Source: Sporosarcina pasteurii
GTDB taxonomy: Bacteria > Bacillota > Bacilli > Bacillales_A > Planococcaceae
Assembly: GCF_041295575.1 (NCBI RefSeq)
Contig: NZ_CP160452.1
Location: 806,001 to 870,000 of the forward strand
Reading direction: 5' to 3'
DNA length: 64,000 nt
In this document: positions 56,851-64,000 of the stretch, piece by piece
Position numbering within the stretch: the stretch's first letter is position 1
How the letters are laid out: the number at the start of each line of letters is the position of its first letter
Position numbers and translations under genes: made by a program
Notes under the pieces: generated by a model
Seen by the model: only the letters and a program-made list of their open reading frames with translations
Database searches by the model: none
What the model was told of the DNA's origin: nothing

Positions 56851-56890
56851 ATATCCGGAATGGTAGGAATGCCATTCCGGATATTTTTTT
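56851..56890 (+). terminator. ytkL terminator
   Basis: ATATCCGGAATG/CATTCCGGATAT stem followed by seven Ts. Confidence 0.88.
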
Positions 56891-57060
56891 AATTTAAATC
56901 GATAGCGAGTAAATGGAGTAGAGAGCCTGATTATGAGAAAGCAATCATAAAACGCTTGCCAATGTGAATGTCGTGTCCTGACATAGGATGTAATAAAGCG
57001 TAAATCCTCGCTATGTGTGGTAGAATAAGCATTAGGTAAGTGTATAGAGAAGGTGAAGAG

Positions 57061-58368
57061 ATGGCGACTAAACATGAACAAATTATTCGTTATATAAAAG
57101 GATTGCAGGTCGGAGAAAAAATATCTGTCCGACAAGTAGCTAAAGAACTTTCGGTAAGTGACGGAACTGCTTATCGAGCAATTAAAGAAGCGGAAAACCG
57201 AAAGTTAGTCAATACGATAGAACGTGTTGGCACCATTCGTATAGAAAAGAAGAAAAGAGAAAGTATCGAAAGATTAACGTTCGCCGAAGTACTTAATATT
57301 GTTGACGGTCAAGTACTAGGTGGTCGAACAGGCTTGCATAAAACATTAACGAAATTCGTCATTGGCGCAATGCAATTAGGAGATATGATGCGCTATGTTG
57401 ACGCTGGTAGCCTATTGATTGTTGGGAACAGGGTGAAAGCGCAGGAAACAGCGTTACTTGCGAATGCAGCCGTATTAATTACTGGAGGTTTCGATGCAAC
57501 GGACGAAGCGAAGAAAATAGCCGATGAATTAGAATTACCGATTATTTCAACGAGTTATGATACGTTTACGGTTGCAACGATGTTAAACCGGGCAATATAT
57601 GACCAAATGATTGAAAAAGAAATCTTATTAGTGGCTGATATTTTAACGCCAATAGATCAAACAATCGTCTTAACCGTAGAAGATACAATTGCTGATTTTA
57701 ATATGAATAATAAAAAAACAGGGCATTTAGGTTACCCGGTCACGGACCTTACAGGAAGGTTAGTGGGAATTGTTACATCACGAGACACCATAGGAAAACC
57801 GGAAGATGAGAAAATAGAAAAAGTGATGACACGTAATCCGATAACGGTAACTGAAAATACAAGTGTTGCATCTGCAGCCCATAGTATGATTTGGGAAGGG
57901 ATTGACCTCTTGCCAGTTGTCGCCGATTCGAGTAAGTTTACTGGAGTCGTCAGTAGGGAAGATGTGCTAAGAGCTTTTCAAACTGCACAACGACAGCCAC
58001 ATCAAGGGGAAACAATTGACGATATTATTAAAAAGCAAATGGATGTTGTTACGAGTGATTCCCAAGCGATTGAATTTACAGTGACACCTCAATTAACAAA
58101 CCAATATGGAACCTTATCGCATGGGGCTATGACGACGTTGTTAACAGAGTCTGGAAACAGGGCTATAAAAACGAGAAAACGTGGCGAGGCTGTTGCTGAA
58201 AACATTTCTATGTATATGTTACAACCCGTCCAACTTGGTGCTGTAGTACGAGTAGAACCAAGAATTTTGCAAATGAGCAGGCGTTTCGTGAAAGTGGATT
58301 TTGATTTACATGCGGGCAATGAACTTGTTGCAAAAGCAATGGTGATGTACCAGTTGTTTGAAAAATGA
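57061..58368 (+). CDS. ytoI: HTH-DRTGG-CBS-hotdog regulator YtoI
   Basis: A 435-aa multi-domain cytoplasmic protein: winged helix (about residues 1-65, VRQVAKELSVSDGTAYRAIKEA), DRTGG domain (about 70-180), two CBS domains (about 195-310) that bind adenine nucleotides, and a C-terminal thioesterase-like hotdog domain (about 330-430). It likely links nucleotide or acyl-CoA sensing to DNA binding, but its targets are unknown. ATG 57061 is about 5 bases from AAGGTGAAG; the GTG at 57040 lies before it without a site. Confidence 0.9.
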   Translation: MATKHEQIIRYIKGLQVGEKISVRQVAKELSVSDGTAYRAIKEAENRKLVNTIERVGTIRIEKKKRESIERLTFAEVLNIVDGQVLGGRTGLHKTLTKFVIGAMQLGDMMRYVDAGSLLIVGNRVKAQETALLANAAVLITGGFDATDEAKKIADELELPIISTSYDTFTVATMLNRAIYDQMIEKEILLVADILTPIDQTIVLTVEDTIADFNMNNKKTGHLGYPVTDLTGRLVGIVTSRDTIGKPEDEKIEKVMTRNPITVTENTSVASAAHSMIWEGIDLLPVVADSSKFTGVVSREDVLRAFQTAQRQPHQGETIDDIIKKQMDVVTSDSQAIEFTVTPQLTNQYGTLSHGAMTTLLTESGNRAIKTRKRGEAVAENISMYMLQPVQLGAVVRVEPRILQMSRRFVKVDFDLHAGNELVAKAMVMYQLFEK

Positions 58369-58423
58369 TTGATTGCAAAAACGAATTCTAATACAAATGT
58401 CTACTATAGATGAATTTTAAATA

Positions 58424-58454
58424 AGAAAAAACTGATGCATTTATTTGCATCAGT
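58424..58454 (-). terminator. ytpI terminator
   Basis: ACTGATGCA/TGCATCAGT stem with the T-run on the minus strand. Confidence 0.75.
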
Positions 58455-58758
58455 ATTCATTAATTTCTGCCTCTTCCTCAATGAATTGTCGGTAATGTTT
58501 CGCTGCACGGAAATTATAAATGAGTACATATGAACCAAGTATAATGAAAACAGCGGAGACAATATAAATGACAAGCTTATTGAATAATAAAATCTGATTC
58601 AAGCCAAAAGTTATGAGGAAAAGACCTAGAGCTGCACCTGCCATACTTGCGAATAACTTTTTCCGGATAGGCAGCATGTATGTCGTTCTAAATTGTCTCA
58701 TTTTAAAATAAAGGTAAAATACTATACTAGCGATAATGAGAAAAACTAAAAAAAGCAT
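58450..58758 (-). CDS. ytpI: YtpI-family small membrane protein
   Basis: A 102-aa protein with three hydrophobic helices (about residues 1-18, 36-57 and 62-84) and a basic loop between the first two; it ends in an acidic tail. Size, topology and place before nrnA match YtpI of B. subtilis. GGAGGG precedes ATG on the minus strand. Function unknown. Confidence 0.88.
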   Translation of the reverse strand: MLFLVFLIIASIVFYLYFKMRQFRTTYMLPIRKKLFASMAGAALGLFLITFGLNQILLFNKLVIYIVSAVFIILGSYVLIYNFRAAKHYRQFIEEEAEINEY

Positions 58759-58848
58759 AAGAACCCTCCATTAATTACTAGACTTCCTTTATTGTAGCGG
58801 TTCTTTCACCAAATTGCACAAGAAATATACTCGGCTGGAGGGCTGTTG

Positions 58849-59784
58849 ATGAAAAAACAAATTATAGATACGATTGAAAAATACGATAAGATTATTATCC
58901 TTCGACATGTGAGACCGGATCCAGATGCTTACGGTTCACAAATGGGGTTGAAAGAAATTATTTTGAAGAACTATCCGCAAAAAAAAGTGTATGCGGCCGG
59001 CGAACATGATGATGCCTTAACTTATTTAGCGATTCCAGAAGATATAGGCCTTGAGAAATATAAAGACGCCCTTGTTATTGTAACCGATACTGGGAATACC
59101 GAAAGAATAGATGGAAAACACTATACAGAAGGCGCTTTACTTATGAAAATCGATCATCATCCCGACGCAGATCCATACGGTGATGTGAAATGGGTCGATA
59201 CGAGTGCAAGTTCTACATCAGAAATGATTATAGATCTGTTTGAATATGGAAAGAAACATTATGATTGGCATATGCCAGATGCTGCAGCACGTCTTCTATT
59301 TGCTGGTATCGTTGGCGATACGGGGCGATTTATGTATCCAAGTACGACAGTAAAAACTTTTCAACGTGCGAGTGAACTACTAAAGTACAACTTTGATCGC
59401 TCAAAGCTTTTTAATAGTATGTATGAAGTAAATCGGAATGTATTGAACTTGCAAGGTTATTTATATCAAAACTTTAAAATGGATGAATACGGAGCTGCAT
59501 ATATCAAGATTGATCGGGAAATATTAAAACAATTTGATGTAAGTCCGTCAGAGGCATCGCAGCTCGTTAGTTCATTAGGCGACGTGAAAGGAATCTGTGC
59601 TTGGGTAATTCTGATTGAAGAAGAAGACCTGATTCGGGTTCGACTGCGTTCTAAAGAAACAGTTATCAATGAACTTGCTGCTGAATATGGGGGTGGGGGA
59701 CATCCTCTCGCTGCAGGTGCTTCCGTTTATTCTTGGGAAGAAGCTGATGAGCTTATTTCTAAACTACAACAATTATGTCGATAA
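58849..59784 (+). CDS. nrnA: bifunctional oligoribonuclease / pAp phosphatase NrnA
   Basis: DHH-DHHA1 phosphoesterase of 311 aa that degrades nano-RNAs and dephosphorylates pAp. Metal motifs: RHVRPDPDAYGSQMGL (about residues 19-34), VTDTGN (about 83-88), DHHPDADPYG (about 106-115) and the DHHA1 GGGGHPLAAGAS (about 283-294). ATG 58849 is 6 bases from TGGAGGG; a TTG at 58846 directly precedes it. dnaE follows after 21 bases. Confidence 0.95.
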   Translation: MKKQIIDTIEKYDKIIILRHVRPDPDAYGSQMGLKEIILKNYPQKKVYAAGEHDDALTYLAIPEDIGLEKYKDALVIVTDTGNTERIDGKHYTEGALLMKIDHHPDADPYGDVKWVDTSASSTSEMIIDLFEYGKKHYDWHMPDAAARLLFAGIVGDTGRFMYPSTTVKTFQRASELLKYNFDRSKLFNSMYEVNRNVLNLQGYLYQNFKMDEYGAAYIKIDREILKQFDVSPSEASQLVSSLGDVKGICAWVILIEEEDLIRVRLRSKETVINELAAEYGGGGHPLAAGASVYSWEEADELISKLQQLCR

Positions 59785-59805
59785 ATCGAGAGCGGAGGGA
59801 GATTA

Positions 59806-62800
59806 ATGGAGCTTATCTATCCGCAAATAGTAACCGGCGCAGATCTTTTGCGCGGAATTAATAAACTTAACTATGTAGCCCCACTTCTATCCAGGAGAGG
59901 GGCTACTGCCGCCGCTATAATGAATAAAAAAATGTATGGCGTCCCGTCCTTTTACAAAACGATGAATAAATATGGAATTAAACCAATTATAGGTTTATCT
60001 GTCATGCTTGATGTAGGAGAGGAACAAGCTGTACTTGTTTATGTTTATGCAAAAACGAATGAAGGCTTTCACAATTTGCTAAAAATGAGCAGTGCGATCT
60101 CAATTACAACTGAAGAAACTTTGCCGTTACACTGGCTGCAGGCCTACAGTACAGGTTGTATTGTTCTTTGTCCAATGACAGATGCTACATGGGATGGGTG
60201 CAGAGATGAAGACACGCTTAATCTAATTATCCGACATCATCAGGGACAAGAAACGTATATCGGTATATCGCGTCCGGGTGGCGGAGGTCATGCGGAGGAG
60301 TCTCATATTGAAATACTAGCAGAAGCAACTTCTCTACAAATTGCTGCTATTTATGAATCACGTTATGTGTTTAAGGAGGATTTTTTTGCTTTTAAAGCGG
60401 CTCAAGCGATTCGTTCTGGAGAAAAGATAAATGAACTGGACGACCAATTGGACGTTCACCAATTTGCGTACCTTCCTGAACTAGGTGAAATACAAGAATG
60501 GTTTAAAGACCGTCCGCAATGGCTTGAAACAATGCAAACGATTCTCTTGTCTTGTCATGTTGAATTGAAGAAAAATGGGTTTCTAATGCCAAAGTATCCG
60601 TTGCCAGAAGGTGAGGATGCCGCTTCTTATTTGATGAAAAAGTGTACGGAAGGATTATTAGGGCGTATAGAAACAATTAATCCTATATACAAAGAAAGAC
60701 TTGATTACGAGTTAACGATGATTCAACAGATGGAATTCACAGACTACTTCCTAATTGTTGAGGATTTTATACGCTTTGCTACGAATGCAGGCATCTTAAC
60801 AGGACCAGGTCGAGGTTCTTCAGCGGGATCACTTGTCGCCTATGCGTTAGGAATTACAGATGTAGATCCTATAAAATATGGTCTCATATTTGAACGCTTT
60901 CTAAATCCAGAGCGTGTGACCATGCCTGATATTGATATAGACTTCGCTGATAATCGGCGTTTAGAAGTGATTGAATATGTAGCCGGAAAATATGGGAAAG
61001 CACATGTTGCACAAATTATTACATTCGGTACACTTTCTACTCGAGCAGTTGCGAGAAACGTAGCAAGAGTATTCGGATTTACAACAGAAGAAATGAATTA
61101 TGTAGCAGGTCTGATCTCAAGCCGCTCTCGAATGACGTTACAGAAAGCGTATGACGAATCTACAGAGTTACGTGAATGGATTCAAATGGAGCCGATTCGT
61201 CGAAAATGGTTTGAAACAGCTTTGACATTGGAAGGTCTCCCGCGGAACGCATCTACACATGCTGCAGGAGTTGTGTTAGCACCTCATCCTCTCGTGAATA
61301 CGGTGCCTTTACAAGACGGCGAGGACGGGTTGTATTTAACGCAATGGCCAATGGGAGATGTAGAAGAAAGTGGACTACTAAAAATGGACTTTCTCGGACT
61401 CCGAAACTTAACGTTGCTTGATCGGATACGTGCAATGATTCGATTCGATAAAGGCATCTATTTGAATTTTGAACAGATCCCTTTAGACGATGAGTTGACC
61501 TATAAGATCTTTCAAAATGGCGATACAATAGGCGTTTTTCAATTTGAGTCGCCAGGGATGAGAGACACCTTGAAATTAATTCAGCCAAACCGCTTTGAAG
61601 ATATATTCGCGATAAATGCCTTATATCGACCTGGCCCGATGGATCATATCACAAGTTATCATAGACGTAAAAATGGCCAAGAACAAATTAGATACCTGCA
61701 TCCTTCCTTGGAACCTATATTGAGAGAAACATACGGGATTATAGTCTACCAGGAGCAAATTATGCAAATAGCAGTACAAGTTGCTGGGTATACAATGGGA
61801 GAAGCGGATTTACTACGCCGAGCGATTAGTAAGAAGAATCGTGACGTGTTAAATAATGAGCAATTAAAATTTACGGAACGGGCGATAGCGAATGGTATCC
61901 CAAAACAAAGTGCCCTAGACATTTATGAATTAATCGTAAAGTTTGCGGATTATGGATTTCCAAAAAGCCATGCTGTCGCTTATTCTTTAATCTCCTATCG
62001 CCTTGCCTATTTAAAGGCGAACGAGCCTGCTTATTTTTATGCAGCATTCCTCACGTCATTGGCAGGTAATCACGAGAAGATCATAGAAGTGATGAGAGAG
62101 GCTACAGCGCGCGGGATAAAATTTTTAGCACCATCGATTAATAAGAGTAAATTTAATTTCACAGTTGAAAAAGGGGCAGTCCGAATTGGGCTAAGAACCA
62201 TTCAGGGGATTACGGCAAGTTTTTATGAACAAGTGAAAAAAGCAAGAGAAACATCACTGAAATGGAAGACGATGTTTGATTGTGCAGCAGCACTTGGTAG
62301 TGAAAATTTCACTGAAAAAACGGCAACGCAACTAATTAAAGCAGGGGCCTTTGATGAGTTTGGTCAGTCGAGGGGGGTTCTATTAGCCTCTATCGACGCC
62401 GCGATATCACATGCCTTGTTTATCGGTCCAAATGAAGAAGATTTATTATCCTCTGTTATGCAATCGATTGCTAACCCTAAGTATTCACCGAGTAGTGACA
62501 TACCACGGATGAAAATGTTGGAATATGAACGCGAGGCGTTAGGTTTTTATTTATCGGAACACCCTGCAGTTGAAGTGAAAAAAATGTTGAATGAATCGTT
62601 TGCTGATGTAATCGCCATCGATGAAATGCGTGAGCGTTCCAATGTAACCATCATAGGATTAGTTACTGAAATCAAAAGGATTCGGACAAAAAAAGGTGAA
62701 TCGATGGCATTTGTCAAAGTACAAGATGAGACAGGCGTAATTTCCTGTACGTTCTTTCCGAGACAATATGCAGCATTCAGTGTGCAATTAAGAGAAATGA

Positions 62801-62892
62801 ATATTTTACATGTAATGGGTACGGTTGAGAGAAGAAGAGGAACGCCACAAGTGATTGTTCAAAATATGAAAGTTGTGGTAGAAACAGTATAA
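59806..62892 (+). CDS. dnaE: DNA polymerase III alpha subunit DnaE
   Basis: Replicative polymerase of 1028 aa, shorter than the ~1115 aa of B. subtilis DnaE, which extends RNA primers before handing over to PolC. Palm motif GPGRGSSAGSLVAYALGIT (about 340-358), catalytic aspartates in MPDIDIDFAD (about 373-382) and KMDFLGLRNL (about 526-535), HhH region, and an OB-fold near 930-1000. The PHP domain (1-200) lacks the usual HVHS and DDH metal motifs: it opens MELIYPQIVTGADL and has MNKKMYGV in their places. GGAGGGAG is 6 bases before ATG. Confidence 0.95.
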   Translation: MELIYPQIVTGADLLRGINKLNYVAPLLSRRGATAAAIMNKKMYGVPSFYKTMNKYGIKPIIGLSVMLDVGEEQAVLVYVYAKTNEGFHNLLKMSSAISITTEETLPLHWLQAYSTGCIVLCPMTDATWDGCRDEDTLNLIIRHHQGQETYIGISRPGGGGHAEESHIEILAEATSLQIAAIYESRYVFKEDFFAFKAAQAIRSGEKINELDDQLDVHQFAYLPELGEIQEWFKDRPQWLETMQTILLSCHVELKKNGFLMPKYPLPEGEDAASYLMKKCTEGLLGRIETINPIYKERLDYELTMIQQMEFTDYFLIVEDFIRFATNAGILTGPGRGSSAGSLVAYALGITDVDPIKYGLIFERFLNPERVTMPDIDIDFADNRRLEVIEYVAGKYGKAHVAQIITFGTLSTRAVARNVARVFGFTTEEMNYVAGLISSRSRMTLQKAYDESTELREWIQMEPIRRKWFETALTLEGLPRNASTHAAGVVLAPHPLVNTVPLQDGEDGLYLTQWPMGDVEESGLLKMDFLGLRNLTLLDRIRAMIRFDKGIYLNFEQIPLDDELTYKIFQNGDTIGVFQFESPGMRDTLKLIQPNRFEDIFAINALYRPGPMDHITSYHRRKNGQEQIRYLHPSLEPILRETYGIIVYQEQIMQIAVQVAGYTMGEADLLRRAISKKNRDVLNNEQLKFTERAIANGIPKQSALDIYELIVKFADYGFPKSHAVAYSLISYRLAYLKANEPAYFYAAFLTSLAGNHEKIIEVMREATARGIKFLAPSINKSKFNFTVEKGAVRIGLRTIQGITASFYEQVKKARETSLKWKTMFDCAAALGSENFTEKTATQLIKAGAFDEFGQSRGVLLASIDAAISHALFIGPNEEDLLSSVMQSIANPKYSPSSDIPRMKMLEYEREALGFYLSEHPAVEVKKMLNESFADVIAIDEMRERSNVTIIGLVTEIKRIRTKKGESMAFVKVQDETGVISCTFFPRQYAAFSVQLREMNILHVMGTVERRRGTPQVIVQNMKVVVETV

Positions 62893-63015
62893 AGTATAGG
62901 CATCTCGAAGATAGGAATCATCTCATTTGTTTATTTCATTTTTTAATCATGGTTGTAAAATGAACGAACTAATTTAAAATTATCCTCGATGTATTTAAGT
63001 GTTTTTTATTTTTAC

Positions 63016-63044
63016 TTTACGTAATGCAATCGCTTCTGTATGAT
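63016..63044 (+). promoter_or_regulatory. promoter of FadR-type gene and accD
   Basis: TTTACG (63016-63021), 17-base spacer, TATGAT (63039-63044). Transcription would start near 63051. Confidence 0.65.
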
Positions 63045-63053
63045 GGGTAACAG

Positions 63054-63068
63054 AGTGGTCTGACCACT
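63054..63068. promoter_or_regulatory. FadR/GntR-type palindromic operator
   Basis: AGTGGTCTGACCACT, perfect 15-bp palindrome containing TGGTCnGACCA, the core bound by FadR-subfamily regulators. It lies at the predicted transcription start of the regulator's own promoter. Confidence 0.75.
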
Positions 63069-63101
63069 AAGTACAATCGTTACTTCCAGAGGAGTTCAGC
63101 A

Positions 63102-63752
63102 ATGGAAAGTCAAAAAGAGCATTCAAAAATGTACCTAGAAATTGTACGTGAGTTAAGAAATCTAATTGAAGAAGAAAATATTAAGACTGGTGGGAAACTT
63201 CCATCTGAACGTGTATTGGCTGAACGTATGCAAGCAGGCCGTTCAACTGTCCGAGAAGCATTACGAAGTCTTGAATTATTAGGTGTTATTGAAACAAGAC
63301 GAGGGGAAGGTACGTTTTTAGCTGACCTTCAAAAAAATCAATTCGTCGATGTGTTATCTGGTTTTATTTTACAGCAATCGACTTCAATTCGAGATGTGCA
63401 GGAAACAAGAAGAATACATGAGATTGCTGCGATTCAAACTGTTTGTCAACGTGTGGAATTACGTAAGCTTCCAGTCTGGGAGAGTTTGTTAGCAAAAGTT
63501 GAATACGATGAAAGTATGAAAAGAATAGATTTAATACGGGAAATGATTGTATCAACAGGAAATCGTCTCTCATTGAAAATCTGGAGGCTATTAAAACAAT
63601 TCAGTCAAGTGCCGTACGATATGGATATGACACCAGTTGAGAAGCAATACGTGAAAGAGTTACTTGTCGGGATAGTAGACGGGGATGAAGCAAAGACGCT
63701 TAAAGAATACAATAATTGGATAAAATTAGTAGAGGATGAAAGAGGGGAGTAA
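63102..63752 (+). CDS. FadR-subfamily GntR transcriptional regulator
   Basis: A 216-aa regulator: GntR winged helix in residues ~8-75 (GGKLPSERVLAERMQAGRSTVREALRSLELLGVIETRRGEGTF region) and an all-helical FCD-like effector domain (about 90-210). The ribosome site AGAGGAG lies 7 bases before ATG. It is four bases upstream of accD in the same operon and has a perfect FadR-type palindrome on its promoter, so autoregulation and control of malonyl-CoA synthesis are inferred. Ligand could be an acyl-CoA or carboxylate; not seen in sequence. Confidence 0.9.
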   Translation: MESQKEHSKMYLEIVRELRNLIEEENIKTGGKLPSERVLAERMQAGRSTVREALRSLELLGVIETRRGEGTFLADLQKNQFVDVLSGFILQQSTSIRDVQETRRIHEIAAIQTVCQRVELRKLPVWESLLAKVEYDESMKRIDLIREMIVSTGNRLSLKIWRLLKQFSQVPYDMDMTPVEKQYVKELLVGIVDGDEAKTLKEYNNWIKLVEDERGE

Positions 63753-63756
63753 TGAG

Positions 63757-64000
63757 ATGATTCGTGATATCTTTAAGAGAAATCGTAAACAAAAAGAAGC
63801 AAAAATACCTTCCAAACAGGCTAAGAATGATGTACCAGAAGGAATTATGACGAAATGTCCAGAGTGTAAAAATATAGTTTTAACTAAAGATTTAATACAA
63901 ATGTTAAAAGTTTGTCCAACTTGTGATCATCATATGCGCATGACAGCTAATGAGCGTGCACAAATGTTATTTGATGAGGGGACTTTTCATTCCCTGGATG
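63757..64000 (+). CDS. accD: acetyl-CoA carboxylase carboxyltransferase beta subunit (start only)
   Basis: First 81 residues of AccD, running off the window. The zinc ribbon CPEC (about residues 34-37) and CPTC (about 53-56) with the typical spacing identifies it, and the N-terminus MIRDIFKRNRK is the usual one. GGGGAG lies 7 bases before ATG 63757. It is part of the fatty acid synthesis commitment step, with accA expected downstream. Confidence 0.93.
   Translation, partial: MIRDIFKRNRKQKEAKIPSKQAKNDVPEGIMTKCPECKNIVLTKDLIQMLKVCPTCDHHMRMTANERAQMLFDEGTFHSLD

Overview
The window is a chromosomal stretch of a low-GC, endospore-forming Bacillota. Gene content and order match the Bacillus subtilis 'yt' region (leuS, ytnP, ytoP, ytpQR-sftA-murC, ytxH-aroA-ccpA, acuABC/acsA, tyrS, rpsD, ezrA, nifZ-thiI, ssp, ytcI, sppA-yteJ-tpx-ytxK-ackA, ytkL, ytoI, nrnA, dnaE, accD) with local losses and insertions. 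Two alpha/beta-type small acid-soluble spore proteins and matching sigma-G promoters show it sporulates. The mix suggests Planococcaceae (Sporosarcina or a relative); this is inference, because no rRNA is present. I see no prophage, intact transposase, tRNA, rRNA or CRISPR array.

Layout. 1-2.3 kb: end of an MFS transporter and a two-subunit 3-oxoacid CoA-transferase. 2.3-5.1 kb: leuS behind a leucine T-box. 5.1-9.2 kb: a flavoprotein, a MurJ-type flippase, an RsuA-type pseudouridine synthase and a small DeoR-type regulator. 9.5-12.7 kb: D-amino-acid aminotransferase, a NERD-like protein, the YtnP lactonase and a PepSY-like small protein. 12.75-13.77 kb: a gene-free kilobase holding two inverted copies of a ~128-bp repeat. 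13.8-22.1 kb: aminopeptidase YtoP, a DUF84 protein, a lipoprotein, ytpQ, ytpR, sftA and murC. 22.3-25.7 kb: a stress-type YtxH protein behind a sigma-B-like promoter, aroA and ccpA. 25.8-30.3 kb: acuCBA divergent from acsA, i.e. acetyl-CoA synthetase next to its own acetyltransferase/deacetylase control system.

30.4-37.6 kb: class A PBP, tyrS with a tyrosine T-box, a signal-less BtuF-like protein, a SRAP protein and rpsD with a long leader. 38-44.1 kb: methionine gamma-lyase converging on free-methionine-sulfoxide reductase, ezrA, and a cysteine desulfurase-thiI pair for tRNA 4-thiouridine. 44.1-44.8 kb: a tandem duplication of a complete ssp transcription unit. 45-53 kb: ytcI, rarD, nadK2, sppA, an RDD protein, tpx, ytxK and ackA. 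53-59.8 kb: usp, ald, an M24 peptidase, ytkL, ytoI, ytpI and nrnA. 59.8-64 kb: a DnaE polymerase with a worn PHP domain, then a FadR-type regulator and the start of accD, with a perfect palindromic operator on the regulator's own promoter.

Most of the window is core housekeeping and I found no convincing wholly new multi-gene system. The most unusual points are the inverted repeat pair around decayed sequence, the 33-bp (11-residue) repeats and overlapping palindrome/sigma-B promoter of ytxH, the exact-spacing duplication of the ssp unit, the DnaE without PHP metal ligands, the FadR-type operator, and a few orphan proteins (signal-less BtuF-like, NERD-like, lipoprotein in the place of ytpP).
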